A DNA stretch of 64,000 nucleotides from positions 1-64,000 of the forward strand of contig JACGYV010000003.1 in NCBI GenBank assembly GCA_014116815.1. The letters run 5' to 3'. The translations under genes and the position numbers were made by a program. This document shows, one piece after another, positions 45,934 to 56,202 of this stretch. Every line of letters begins with the position of its first letter. Positions within the stretch are counted from its first letter, which is position 1. Under the pieces are notes generated by a model that worked only from the letters and a program-made list of their open reading frames with translations, ran no database searches and had not been told where the DNA came from. The DNA is from Holosporaceae bacterium 'Namur' (GTDB lineage Bacteria; Pseudomonadota; Alphaproteobacteria; Rickettsiales; Midichloriaceae).

Positions 45934-48579
45934 TCACAAGCTTAAACTTATATTTTTATTATTATTTTCACTATATCTGTCTTGATGAGATTTTGTAATC
46001 TCTATACCTAATCCTTTATTTAGTTGATCTTTTACGGCATTTTGCAATTGTTCATTAAAAGCTTCTTCAGGTAAATATATACCGCCGCTAACCAGACCTA
46101 CCCCTGTATACTTGCTGGCATCATAAAATATCTTACTTAACCCTGTAGCATTTCCCTTACCCCAACTATTAAATACAACTTCTCCGACAATTTTTTCCAA
46201 CTTACTACTAAGCTTCAGCTCCCCTTCCTTAATCTCAATCAGATTTTCAACATCTATAGATTGGCCGGATAATTCTTTTACAACCTCTTTCATCATTAAT
46301 CTTATATTATAGCCGTCTACTCCTCGATTCTCTCCCTCTTTGAAAAGGTTTTGCGTAATTTTATCCGCTATCATATCAGATACTATAATTAATTCTATAT
46401 CTTGCGGGTTATCGAGATTTTGGTATATCTCGCTTGCAAGTAAGTTTATGTTTCCCTTATAGTCCGACACATGATGTATATGGTCGGGATCAAGTTCGAA
46501 ATCAATATCAATCTCCTCATGCTCGAATTTTTGAATCAAGTATTCCCCTAAATTCTTATTATGAGGCAGCATATTTTTCTTCAAGCCTTCCATCAGGTTT
46601 GCTTTTATTACCTTAGATATTGCCTTTTCATCCGGTAATTCCGCCTCACTTAAATCCACGCCGACTAACGAAATACCCCTTAGATCAACACCTGAAAAAT
46701 CACCGATTAATTTTGCTCCGCCTAAATTCAAATCTCCACCGAGCTTTAAAGCTTCTACCATCGTCTTTAGGGTAGCAGCATCAATTACTGCGCCTTTAAA
46801 GCTGACATCTTCCATAGTTGTATCTTTAAAGGAAGCATTAGTAAATTTACTACCGTTAAAGCTGGTATTCACGATTACCGCATTCTCAAATGAGGTGTTA
46901 ATAAAGTCTCTACCAGATAAATCTCTGCCGTCAATTATTATATCATCATATTTAACCTGCTCCTCCGAATTTTTATCTTCTCCGGTTTGCTCAATTTTAT
47001 TTTCCATAGCTTGGTCAAATTCTTTTTGTTTTTTAACATCTTCAATATTATTTTCAATATCGACCACAATTTTATCCGCTACTTGGATTGCACCTTCAGC
47101 TACATTTACAACTAACCCCACGACTTTTCTTCCTTTCATTACCTGTGGAATTCTTTTATTTTTTTCGAGTAATTCAGTAATTACATTAATAATATTATCT
47201 CTATTTACCTCAAACTGAGCTTTTAGTTCTTCTCTTATACTCGAGTCGTTTTTAATTATCTCACGTAGCATCCTTAAAGCTTTAATACTTTTCCCCTCCC
47301 GATAGACATCAATTATTTCAATCAGCTTATCCGAATGGTTTAGCAGATGTGGAACTAATTCATATAGGTTGCCTTTTAAGTTATACCTTTTTAGCCCTGC
47401 AACATTTTGGAACATCTGATCTAATGTCTCTACGATAAGAGTACGATTTTCCGTCAGATAATTTTTTATTTCATTATTTTTATTCACCAAAGATAGAAGT
47501 TTTACTGACATATTAATAAATCTGCGTCCCGTAAAATCATTTAAAATTTCCTGCAAATTTTTTGACTCATCAATGATACTTGGAAGTATTGCAGCGAATT
47601 GAGGAATATTCTCCGCTGTAATACCAAACTTTCCCGCTTTTTTACTTATACTTTTTAACTCAGGCTTAACCCCTTTTTCAACTGCTTTTTTATCCTGCTC
47701 CAGGATTCCTACAATCAAATTTGTAAACAACCCTTCGGCGGCTTGTTTTTTAATCAATTCTTTTAAAGATGTTTCCTTAAAATCCACCGTGCCTACCATC
47801 TTAGGATCATTTAACAGCTCTAGAATTTTTTTGGATAAAACTGTATAATTATTTTTGTTTTTAGCATTTAATATGAGTTGAGCTTCCTGAGGTTCTTTTA
47901 AAACTATATTTAAAATATCGAGAATTTGATTATCAAACTTATAATTTTTAGTTATATTCTTTAATCTTTTATTTTCTTCTATAATTTTCTTAGCAATTCT
48001 AGGTAGAATAGCAGGATTCTCTTTAATAATATTTTGTAACTTCGGATTACTTATTAAATTTTCAAGTCGGGTAAATAAAGAGCCGTTTAATGCTCCTTTT
48101 GTAATATCTTTTATAGCTTCTCTATCTGTTGTTATATCTGCTAAGGCAGGTTTTAGTTTATTTACTTCATCAGAAGTAAGGTAATTATTTTGCTCTAAAT
48201 ATTTACCGATATGAGGCATAAAGCTTTTATTACCAAGATCTTGAATAAAATTAGTAATGCTTTCTTTTTCGGCTAATCCGCTTTGAAAATCCGGATTCTT
48301 ATATATTTTTGGTGAGCGCGCGAGTTTAATCAGATTAAAAGTATGTATCGGGTGAAGTATAGCAAAAGAAAGACTTTTAAAAATTAAATCGAAACTTATT
48401 ACCGGTGCTTTCTTTGCTTTTTCCTCAGGAAGAATTGCTTTTACGGCACTTTCGAGTAACCCATCATTCTTACCCTCTAAAAAATAATCAATAGCACTAT
48501 AAATACCGTTCCATGCTTTTCTTTTCTCTTCTAACTCAATATTTATTTCATTCAACGATTCTAAATTAGCATCCCTCAT
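45934..48579 (-). CDS. large pentapeptide-repeat protein
   Basis: 881 residues. The first 540 are helical and Lys/Leu/Asn-rich with many short pseudo-repeats of 'I..LL..P......'. A pentapeptide-repeat stretch of about 95 residues lies near 545-640 (IIIDGRDLSGRDFINTSFENA, then FNGSKFTNASFKDTTMEDVSF, and later GVDLRGISLVGVDLSEAEL), which should form a right-handed beta-helix. The C-terminal 230 residues are mixed and end in Ser/Asn-rich, hydrophobic ISLSL. No signal peptide. Pentapeptide proteins of intracellular bacteria include secreted effectors; that role is inferred. The next genes upstream on this strand are the type I secretion pair. Confidence 0.7.
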   Translation of the reverse strand: MRDANLESLNEINIELEEKRKAWNGIYSAIDYFLEGKNDGLLESAVKAILPEEKAKKAPVISFDLIFKSLSFAILHPIHTFNLIKLARSPKIYKNPDFQSGLAEKESITNFIQDLGNKSFMPHIGKYLEQNNYLTSDEVNKLKPALADITTDREAIKDITKGALNGSLFTRLENLISNPKLQNIIKENPAILPRIAKKIIEENKRLKNITKNYKFDNQILDILNIVLKEPQEAQLILNAKNKNNYTVLSKKILELLNDPKMVGTVDFKETSLKELIKKQAAEGLFTNLIVGILEQDKKAVEKGVKPELKSISKKAGKFGITAENIPQFAAILPSIIDESKNLQEILNDFTGRRFINMSVKLLSLVNKNNEIKNYLTENRTLIVETLDQMFQNVAGLKRYNLKGNLYELVPHLLNHSDKLIEIIDVYREGKSIKALRMLREIIKNDSSIREELKAQFEVNRDNIINVITELLEKNKRIPQVMKGRKVVGLVVNVAEGAIQVADKIVVDIENNIEDVKKQKEFDQAMENKIEQTGEDKNSEEQVKYDDIIIDGRDLSGRDFINTSFENAVIVNTSFNGSKFTNASFKDTTMEDVSFKGAVIDAATLKTMVEALKLGGDLNLGGAKLIGDFSGVDLRGISLVGVDLSEAELPDEKAISKVIKANLMEGLKKNMLPHNKNLGEYLIQKFEHEEIDIDFELDPDHIHHVSDYKGNINLLASEIYQNLDNPQDIELIIVSDMIADKITQNLFKEGENRGVDGYNIRLMMKEVVKELSGQSIDVENLIEIKEGELKLSSKLEKIVGEVVFNSWGKGNATGLSKIFYDASKYTGVGLVSGGIYLPEEAFNEQLQNAVKDQLNKGLGIEITKSHQDRYSENNNKNISLSL

Positions 48580-48673
48580 TTTAAAACATCCCTTTATCTC
48601 TCTTACAAATAAAGTTTAGCAATAATAAGTTAATGAAAGGTTAAGGGCTAAACCAGTAAGCAAAAAAAATAAT

Positions 48674-48696
48674 AAAAAAAGTGAGAAAAATCACTT
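48674..48696 (-). terminator. intrinsic terminator after the type I secretion operon
   Basis: Reverse strand: AAGTGA pairs with TCACTT around a TTTTTC loop and is followed by a run of T (forward A at 48674-48680). It lies about 40 bases past the stop of the HlyD-type gene and separates it from the pentapeptide-repeat gene. Confidence 0.6.
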
Positions 48697-48732
48697 CCTC
48701 CCACTCTTCTAAAAAATTATTTATATAAGCTT

Positions 48733-50181
48733 CTATTTTTCCTTAAATGCTTTATGAAAACTATCAAGGATCGGGCTTAACAAATATTGAAGGAAAGTCC
48801 TTTCACCCTTGATAATAAAAGTCTCGGCAGGCATGCCGGGTTGCAGCTTAATATCATAATTGATGCTTTCAATCGCTTCCGGCTTTATTTCAATTTTAGC
48901 AATATAGTAAAAAGGCGGTTGTTTGCTTCTATCTTCTACCGTATCAGCGGAAACATAGATCACTTCCCCGTCTATTCTCGGTACTAACCTGGTTTTATAT
49001 GCGCTAAGCTGAACTTTAGCTTTTAACCCTTCGCGGATACTTTCAATATCTTTAGGATCTACATGCGCCTCAACAATCAACTTATCATCCTGAGGGATAA
49101 TTTCTAAAATCGGAGCTCCTTGCCCTACAACCCCGCCGACAGTGTGAAATTTAAGCCCGGTAATAATCCCTGCATTGGGAGCTTTAATTACGGTTCGCTC
49201 TAATATATCCTTATCCGCTTCATACTGTTCTTTTAAATCCAGTATCTTGGAATAAGTTTCTTTCAACTCATCATCCACTTCCTTTTGGTTTTCGTTTTCT
49301 AAGCTTATAATATGCAATTGGTTTTCGGAAATCGTTTCATGAGCATTAGCGATATCAGCCTTGATTTGACCTACTCTGCCTTCCAGTTCCTGAACTCTCC
49401 TTCTTTGCTCCAAGAGCTCTGTTTTTTTGGCATAACCTTTGTTAAAGAGAGTTTCCAAGTTCCTATATTGTTCCTGAAGTATTTTAAATTGTGATTCATA
49501 GGATCTAAGCATAGCTTCCAACCCCTTTATCTGCTCCCTTTGCTCTACAATTTTCTGATTATAGATATCTTTTTTGCCGTGATAAGCTTTTCGTTTGGAT
49601 TCAAATAATGATTGCTGGTTTTTTATAATCTTTTCTACCTCAGGAACTTCTCTATCAAATATCGGGTCGCTGAAATCAATTTTTTCCTCATCAAATTTTT
49701 CAGCAAGCAGCCTTTGCTCAATTGCTTTAGTAGCACGTAACCTGCTTAGACTGATCTGCAACCTCGCTTTATCGGAAGTATCATTTAAAATCACGAGCGG
49801 CTGGTTTTCTTTTACCACTTCTCCGTCTTTTACCAAAATGGCTTGGATGATACCGCCTTCTTTATGTTGAATGGTTTTACGATTACCGCTTAAAACAATA
49901 TTTCCCGGTGCAACAACTGCGCTATCCAGAGGTGCCAAACTTCCCCAAACTATAAAAAAGCCGAAAGCAACTCCGATTACCGTAAAGGTAAATTTTATCG
50001 GCTTATATATTTGTTTTTTCAGATCAAGAGAATGCTGCATAATATACTTAGCTTCTTCAGGGTTCGCCCCTTTCATAAAGCTGTTAATCTCTTCATAAAG
50101 TTTTTTAGCTGCCGGGACAAAACCTTTAAAGCTAATTAATTTTGATATAATATTTTTACGCATTGCCGTGCCCCGGGACAT
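48733..50181 (-). CDS. HlyD-family type I secretion adaptor
   Basis: 482 residues: cytoplasmic N-terminus, one membrane helix near 60-80 (IKFTFTVIGVAFGFFIVWG), a long periplasmic coiled coil (about 150-310) and a beta-rich lipoyl-like domain with VIKAPNAGIITGLKFHTVGGVVGQGAPILEI. This is the PrtE/HlyD adaptor layout that joins the ABC exporter to a TolC channel. ATG 50163 is an alternative start six residues in; that one overlaps the exporter's TAA by 8 bases. Function is tied to the next gene. Confidence 0.92.
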   Translation of the reverse strand: MSRGTAMRKNIISKLISFKGFVPAAKKLYEEINSFMKGANPEEAKYIMQHSLDLKKQIYKPIKFTFTVIGVAFGFFIVWGSLAPLDSAVVAPGNIVLSGNRKTIQHKEGGIIQAILVKDGEVVKENQPLVILNDTSDKARLQISLSRLRATKAIEQRLLAEKFDEEKIDFSDPIFDREVPEVEKIIKNQQSLFESKRKAYHGKKDIYNQKIVEQREQIKGLEAMLRSYESQFKILQEQYRNLETLFNKGYAKKTELLEQRRRVQELEGRVGQIKADIANAHETISENQLHIISLENENQKEVDDELKETYSKILDLKEQYEADKDILERTVIKAPNAGIITGLKFHTVGGVVGQGAPILEIIPQDDKLIVEAHVDPKDIESIREGLKAKVQLSAYKTRLVPRIDGEVIYVSADTVEDRSKQPPFYYIAKIEIKPEAIESINYDIKLQPGMPAETFIIKGERTFLQYLLSPILDSFHKAFKEK

Positions 50182-51883
50182 TTTTCAGTTGATTCATTTG
50201 GTTTGCCTGATTCATTTGATCCATCACCTCCTTCTTACTTCCAAATGTAGCAATCACCCCATCTTTAAGGATCATGATCTTATCCGCCACATTAAGTATA
50301 GAAGTTCTGTGTGAAATAATTATGCAAGTAATATTTCGATCTTTTGCCACGTCAATTGCAGTTGCAAGCGCAGCTTCACCAACGCTGTCAAGATTAGAAT
50401 TCGGTTCATCAAGCAGCAGAATTTTAGGATTACCGTAAAAAGCTCTTGCTAACGCAACCCTTTGACGCTGCCCGCCTGACAGCATGGAACCGTCAAACCC
50501 GATTTCGGTATCATATCCTTTCGGCAGCCTCAAAATCATTTCATGCACGCCGGTAATTTGCGCAGCCATCACCACTTCTTCAGGATCAGCATTCGGATCC
50601 ATTCTTGCAATATTCTCTTTAATAGTTCCGGCAAAAAGCTCTACATCCTGCGGCAGGTACCCGATATATTTACCCAACTCCTCACGCTTCCAATCTTTTA
50701 GGCTGGCATCGTCCACTCTCACCGTACCGATCGATGGATTGAGCGCCCCTGCAAGCAATTTCGCAAGCGTAGTTTTACCTGAAGCACTCGGGCCTATTAT
50801 AGCTAAGGTCTCCCCGGCTTTTAAAGAAAAAGTTATTCCTTTCACAATATGTCTTTGCACGTTAGGCGGATTATAAAATAAATTTTCCACATCAATCCTC
50901 CCCTCCGGCTCCGGTAAAGACATTTTTTCCTCATGCTTCTCAACCAGTTCATAAGCGGCATTTAATCTATCATATGCTTTTCTGCAATTAACAAAACCTT
51001 TCCAGGAATTAATCGCTCCTTCAAACGGAGCAAGCGCTCTTCCTACCAGGGAAGAACTCGCAATAATCGCACCCGAAGACATTTCATGCTTAATTACAAG
51101 ATAAGCCCCGAAGCCTGTTACCAGAATTTGTATAACAAGCCTGATGAACTTAGTCATCTCAGTCAGAACGGAATATCTTTTGGTAAACAGAGAATGCGTA
51201 GTTTGTATTTTTCCGTTTAGTTTCTGCCAGCTTTGAATGATATTAGGCAACAACCCCATCACTTCAATAACTTCCGCGTTTCTGGTTGCCTGATCGACTT
51301 GCCTTCTGCTTTTTATATTTTCATCATTCATTGAATCAAGCAAAGGCTTAGTCAATTTATCCGATAAGATAGCGAACCCGACTAATAATGCGCCCCCGAT
51401 AACGGATAGAAACCCCATCCACGGATGGATTATGAAAAGCACTATAATAAATATTATTGCCCACGGGGTATCTAACACCGTGAGTAGCCCCGGGCTGGTT
51501 AAGAAATTTTTAATGGTTTGCAGATCGGTTAATTGTTGGCTCCCGATATTTACTTTCGATTCAAGTGACATTTTTACACTACCCGTGAACACCTTCTCGG
51601 AAAGCTGCTTTTCTATCCAATTACCCATTTGGGTCATGGCGAATGATCTTCCCGCCTGAAGCATGGCAAGCAACAGAAGCGCAAGCATAATAACCAGAGT
51701 AAGCATAACCAGCGTATCAACGTTTCCGCTTGAAATCACCCTATCTAACACTTGCATAGAATAAATCGGAGTTGAAAGCATGAGTAAATTTATAATGCAC
51801 CCGAAGAGCAATGCGTATTTAAACATTATCTTACACGCAAAAAGCGTCTCTTTTATCGGGGTGATATTCTCTTTTCTTTTCAT
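50156..51883 (-). CDS. type I secretion ABC transporter (PrtD/HasD-like)
   Basis: 575 residues: six-helix exporter domain without a C39 peptidase domain at its N-terminus, then an ATPase domain with Walker A GPSASGKTTLAKLL near 365, SGGQRQRVALARAF near 470, and Walker B ILLLDEPNSNLD. The PrtD group exports unprocessed proteins with C-terminal signals, such as serralysins and RTX proteins. The window's own M10 gene (439-2129) is broken, so the current cargo is unknown. First gene of the pair with the HlyD adaptor. Confidence 0.93.
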   Translation of the reverse strand: MKRKENITPIKETLFACKIMFKYALLFGCIINLLMLSTPIYSMQVLDRVISSGNVDTLVMLTLVIMLALLLLAMLQAGRSFAMTQMGNWIEKQLSEKVFTGSVKMSLESKVNIGSQQLTDLQTIKNFLTSPGLLTVLDTPWAIIFIIVLFIIHPWMGFLSVIGGALLVGFAILSDKLTKPLLDSMNDENIKSRRQVDQATRNAEVIEVMGLLPNIIQSWQKLNGKIQTTHSLFTKRYSVLTEMTKFIRLVIQILVTGFGAYLVIKHEMSSGAIIASSSLVGRALAPFEGAINSWKGFVNCRKAYDRLNAAYELVEKHEEKMSLPEPEGRIDVENLFYNPPNVQRHIVKGITFSLKAGETLAIIGPSASGKTTLAKLLAGALNPSIGTVRVDDASLKDWKREELGKYIGYLPQDVELFAGTIKENIARMDPNADPEEVVMAAQITGVHEMILRLPKGYDTEIGFDGSMLSGGQRQRVALARAFYGNPKILLLDEPNSNLDSVGEAALATAIDVAKDRNITCIIISHRTSILNVADKIMILKDGVIATFGSKKEVMDQMNQANQMNQLKNVPGHGNA

Positions 51884-52014
51884 AAAACCTGAACTTTTTT
51901 AGTATAATATACAATCAACCATTCTTTAACTCTAGCAGGAAATTATTAACAATTCATTAACAACTTATGTATCTCCATGTATTTACAATATTATTTTAAT
52001 AATAACATTATTAT

Positions 52015-52042
52015 TTGCATTTAATTTATTTTATATTATAAT
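52015..52042 (+). promoter_or_regulatory. sigma70-type promoter of the first outer-membrane protein gene
   Basis: -35 TTGCAT at 52015-52020, 16-base spacer, -10 TATAAT at 52037-52042. The ATG is at 52076 with GAGGA just upstream. The two other paralogues have matching promoters. Confidence 0.65.
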
Positions 52043-52075
52043 CCGCTTTGTGAGTTTTAACAATATTGAGGATTT

Positions 52076-52723
52076 ATGAAAAAGATTCTAGGAATTGCTG
52101 CATTAGCTATTATGGCTAGTTCAACAGCATCTGCGGCAGACTACTACGCTTCTATCAGCGGTTTATACGGTAAGGGCGGTGTGAAGTCATCAAGTAAAGA
52201 TTTTGGAGAATATAACTCTAGTAATTCTAAACCAAAAGGTTTTGATGTAGCAGTTGGCTCGCAAATCACTCCTGAAACTAGAGCTGAACTTGCTATTGGT
52301 TACCTTGTAAGTGATAAAAAAAGTAAAGCTTTTGAAAGCACTTCTTATAGAGGTGAAATTTTTGGTAAAGCACAAACAATATCTGTAATGTTAAATGGTT
52401 ATTATGATTTTGCAAATTCTAGCGCATTTACTCCATATGTAATGGCTGGTGTGGGATATGCTCATAATAAATTTAAAACTGGATTTGTTGGAAAAGATTT
52501 AAAAAATGGTGGGAAAGTTATCAATACACCTTACAATAAATCTAAAGGTAGTTTTGCTTATCAAGTTGGCTTAGGTATAGATGCTAAAGTAGCTGATAAT
52601 GTCAAACTTGGTATTGGTTACAGATTTAAAGATACTGGACTTAATTCAGTTAAAAAAGATGGAAACAAAATCAAAGTTAAGCACTCTCACTTAGCATTAG
52701 CTCATGTTAGATTTGAGTTTTAA
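52076..52723 (+). CDS. outer-membrane beta-barrel protein, paralogue 1
   Basis: 215 residues. Signal peptide 1-20 (KKILGIAALAIMASSTASA, cut before ADYY). The mature part alternates polar and hydrophobic residues in eight to ten strands, with YGKGGVKSS, LAIGYLV, SVMLNGYYDF, TPYVMAGVGYAHNKF, FAYQVGLGIDAKV, KLGIGYRFKDTG, and ends LALAHVRFEF, a terminal Phe recognised by BamA. Related to the surface antigen/opacity porin group. Good GAGGA ribosome binding site. Its own promoter and a strong terminator follow. Confidence 0.88.
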   Translation: MKKILGIAALAIMASSTASAADYYASISGLYGKGGVKSSSKDFGEYNSSNSKPKGFDVAVGSQITPETRAELAIGYLVSDKKSKAFESTSYRGEIFGKAQTISVMLNGYYDFANSSAFTPYVMAGVGYAHNKFKTGFVGKDLKNGGKVINTPYNKSKGSFAYQVGLGIDAKVADNVKLGIGYRFKDTGLNSVKKDGNKIKVKHSHLALAHVRFEF

Positions 52724-52754
52724 TTAATTTAAAGCTTAAGTAGAATATACTACT

Positions 52755-52793
52755 AAAAAAGCTTACTTCCATAACGGCGGTAGGCTTTTTTTT
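52755..52793 (+). terminator. intrinsic terminator after OMP paralogue 1
   Basis: AAAAAGCTTAC pairs with GTAGGCTTTTT (one G-T pair), loop of 13 bases, followed by a T run. It ends the first OMP transcript and separates it from the split gene. Confidence 0.75.
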
Positions 52794-52953
52794 ATTGCTT
52801 ATCTGTAAGCAACTAATAAAGCTATATTGCTGATAAATTTAAATTTAATTATTAATAAGCACTATATTATCTCATTTCTTAACAAAACATTCCTTGTTAT
52901 TTAATAAAATATAATTATTTTCATTTTTATTAAAATTAAAATGTGGAGATAAT

Positions 52954-55900
52954 ATGCTTAAACTAACCGAAAACCAGAAAAAGTTGGTAAATGAATTTAA
53001 TAAGGAATTAAAATCCCACCTCGGGTGTCCTTTTGTCCCCTCTCCTCTTCCTCCCTACTACCATTTTCACAAAACCCTTTTTTATAATAAATTAAAAAGT
53101 AATTTAATTTTAAAAGGATTAACTCAAGATTTTTATAATAAAAATAATAATACCCCTATAGACCTTTCCAACCCTAAAGAGGAACATGACTTAGCTTTAA
53201 AGCTCAATTTATATAAAGCTCCGAAGGATTTTAACCGGTTCAACGATCAAGATATAAAAGATTATTTTTTATTATATAAGGATACATTTAAAGATATTAA
53301 TCCAATTGAGAAAACAATAAGGTCAGGTATGGATAATTTAATACCCGACGGAGGAAGAAAATTCATTATTCAGGGTGCGAAAGATTTTGCTGATCAACAC
53401 GGTATGTTTCAAGGTGATAAAATCGATATTGCTCTCCTTAAAAAAATTAACTTTGCTGATCGTGATCCAAAATTATACTCCGAAATTTTTAGTTCATTAG
53501 ATTATAATATGCTAACCCCGGATGCTTTGGAATACACTAAACTGACTGCAAACACATTAAACTTTAAAGAAAGTGACAAGATAAAACAAAGAATAGATGA
53601 ACAGATTAGAGCTGCTAAAGAAGCTGAAGAGAAACGAAGTAAACACCATGAAGAACTAAAAGAAAATTTTGCCAAACAAGGGCTTGATATAGATAAAATT
53701 TTAAAAAATTCCGCTGAACAAATGCAAGAACTAAGGATATTAATGATAACTTAGATAAAGCATATGCTAATGCTGAAGAATCAAAAATAAGGGCAGAAGA
53801 AATTTTATTTTATGCGGAATTAAATAATAAAATCCAAGCGGAAATGGTGCAGAAGATGGCTGCACAAGCCAAGCAGGAGGAAATAAAATCCTATTTTAAT
53901 GCCGCAAATGATGTCGGGAATTTATTAATTCAGCTCGGTCAGGTGACAGGCTCAAAAGATTTGCAGAAGTTCGGGGCTTTAACTGTTGCCTCAACTCAAG
54001 CCTTCTATGCAGCCTGCCAAATCACCGGGTCTTTCCCCGGCGTGACCGCAGTAAGCGGTATCGCGATGATTAACCCTACGACGGCAATGATTTCAGGAAC
54101 ACTTGCAATTATAAGTATATTCTCCTCCAATGATGAAGAGAATAATGCCATGGCTGAAATGTTTGATCAGTTGTTTAGCGCACTTAATACAATCCATAGA
54201 GAAATGCATGAACAATTCGATTTAGTGCATAGGGAGTTATTCCAAGTATTTGAAGCAGTGCATGAATCAATCAAGCGCAACGAATATAATTTTATTAAAG
54301 TTTCGGACAAACTAGAAGCAATTGCAAGATTCCAGGAGTTTAGCCATAAAGAGATTGTTGATGCCGTACATACGAATCTGTTAAGTGAGATAAGCAAAGC
54401 AATTTATATGATCAAAAATGACAAAATGTCAGAGAAATTGGATGATAAGCTGAAACACCTGGAAAATCTGGATTTCGCTAATAATCACTTGGCGTTTGAT
54501 AATGTGCTGAATAATCCCGATAAAAGCCCGGAGTATTTATTTATTGATAAATCAATCGAGCAGCAGCTGGAAGCTAGGCCACTCGAGCAAAACGTCGGGT
54601 TTTTGGTGGGTTATGCAAATAAAACATTAAGTATTAAAAATTTGCCTACGCCCAAAGAAATGCCTAACCCGGCTTTGTTCTATTCAATCAGCAGCGTTTT
54701 ACCACGGTTTTTATTGGATATAGTTAACCAAAATACCGAGAAAGTAGGCTTGTTGCTTAAAACTTTAGAGCCGACCATTGCAACTAATGATAAAGTGATC
54801 AACGCAATTAAGGCAATGAAGCAGCAAAACGTGATGGGTGCAATGCTTAAAGTTTATAACGCTGAGCTCAATAGTTCCGGTGCTTATATAGCAAATGAAA
54901 ATGAAGCATATAGCAAAGCACTTGGCTTACCGAAGGCTATAAACTATACGTTACCGAGTATAGCGCAATCTTATTATGATAATAAGATTGAGACTAATTC
55001 TCAGGTTTTAGATACTAAATATAGCGGCAGCACGCTGATTGAACAAAAAACTAGCTCAATATACATAAATACATATAGAGTATGTGTTGATGGCGCCTAT
55101 ACTATGGCTGAAAAGCTTGGTTTAGGCGATAATTATATAGAATATACTAAGTTTTGTCACGGATTTATAGGCTTTACCTTTAAAAGAGAGTTGTGTATTC
55201 ATTCTATAGCGCTAAAAACAACCTACACTGACAAAACCACTAAAGCTGAAATTCCGCTAACCTGCCCCCCTGACTCAAGAGTTACAAATGCTTTAGCAAC
55301 CAAGTTGCAAAGTTTACGAGGTGATTTTATTGATCGGCTCACTGCCAAATCGGAATTCAAAGAGCATATTTTAAAGCTTAAAATTTATGAAAAAATGGCT
55401 TTCTATTATTCTGCTTTAACCGGAGAAGCGATAGGTGTAGGTTATGCGCAGGCTTTTGAAAACTATTTAAGTGGTGCAAAAGTGATCCCCGCAGATGAAG
55501 TGTTAGTCATTAGCCCGGTTGAATACTTTAAGCAAAAAGGCTTTTGGTTTAGCGATAACTCAACCATCACTTTAGCACAGAACAAATGGCAGGCAAGCAA
55601 TAGCACTTATCTGGATTTCGCAGATAGCATTCAACAATCACTTAACTACACCTCCATTCTTTTAAACCAGGTTAAAGCATATAACGAAATGCCGAAAACC
55701 GATTTTTCAACTAATCAAGCAGCAAAAGGAAGCAGCAAGGTATTAAAACACCTTAAAAATTATTTTGAAACGATTGTTGATGCAAAAGATGAATTGGTGA
55801 TCGACTTTCCTAAAGGCAAACATAAGGAGTTTGGTAAGTTTATCAAATACTTTGATGCAGCTAAGGTTCAGGTTGATGAATTTAAAGCAGCTCCTACAGA

Positions 55901-56063
55901 AAACCAGCTGGAAGATTTATATTGCAACATTTTCTGCACGGATAAAGTGCTGAAATTCAACGTTAAGTGGTATCGTGATGCGGCCTCCTCGGATGAAACC
56001 TTACTAAACATCAGTAATGAACTCAAAGACTTTACTGAAAAAGCAGTTATTTGCGATTGCTAG
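52954..56063 (+). pseudogene. large gene split by a one-base deletion (about 1,036 codons), function unknown
   Basis: Two frames make one protein. Part 1 runs 52954-53754 (266 residues, ending at TAG); part 2 is open from 53718 and, in the other frame, to TAG at 56061-56063. Adding one A in CTAAGG at 53731-53736 gives QELKDINDNLDKAYANAEE and one continuous reading. The N-terminal third is charged and helical. The middle has a hydrophobic segment (SGIAMINPTTAMISGTLAIISIF) followed at once by a long amphipathic helix (AMAEMFDQLFSALNTIHREMHEQFDLVHRELFQVFEAVHES), a make-up seen in membrane-inserting helical toxins. The rest is mixed and Cys-containing (IYCNIFCTD, ICDC at the end). No family recognised. 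An ATG-led second part (from 53844) could still be made by internal initiation. Confidence 0.65.
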
Positions 56064-56081
56064 TATAACAAATAATAATGA

Positions 56082-56113
56082 AGCGCGCCTTATCACTTAT
56101 TGTAGGGCGTGCT
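56082..56113. other. GC-rich hairpin after the split gene
   Basis: AGCGCGCC (56082-56089) pairs with GGCGTGCT (56106-56113), eight pairs with one G-T, 16-base loop. It has no T run on either side, so it is not a classic terminator. The arms resemble those of the second hairpin of the inverted-repeat element (AGCACGCGCC), but nothing else of the element is here. Confidence 0.45.
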
Positions 56114-56138
56114 ACTCATATAAAATATAAAAATAAAT

Positions 56139-56166
56139 TTGCATTCAATATACATTTGAGTATAAC
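56139..56166 (+). promoter_or_regulatory. sigma70-type promoter of OMP paralogue 2
   Basis: -35 TTGCAT at 56139-56144, 16-base spacer, -10 TATAAC at 56161-56166, ATG at 56203. Same layout as at the first paralogue. Confidence 0.6.
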
Positions 56167-56202
56167 TATTTGGTAAATAGCTAATATATAAATAGAATAA
56201 TA

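Noticed and set aside
46895..47218. Forward-strand frame of 107 codons inside the pentapeptide gene
   Set aside because: It is the shadow of the pentapeptide-repeat coding on the other strand; Ser/Ile/Phe-rich with no start signal.
53718..53754. Programmed ribosomal frameshift in the split gene
   Set aside because: No slippery heptamer of the X-XXY-YYZ type and no strong downstream hairpin seen; a one-base deletion is simpler.
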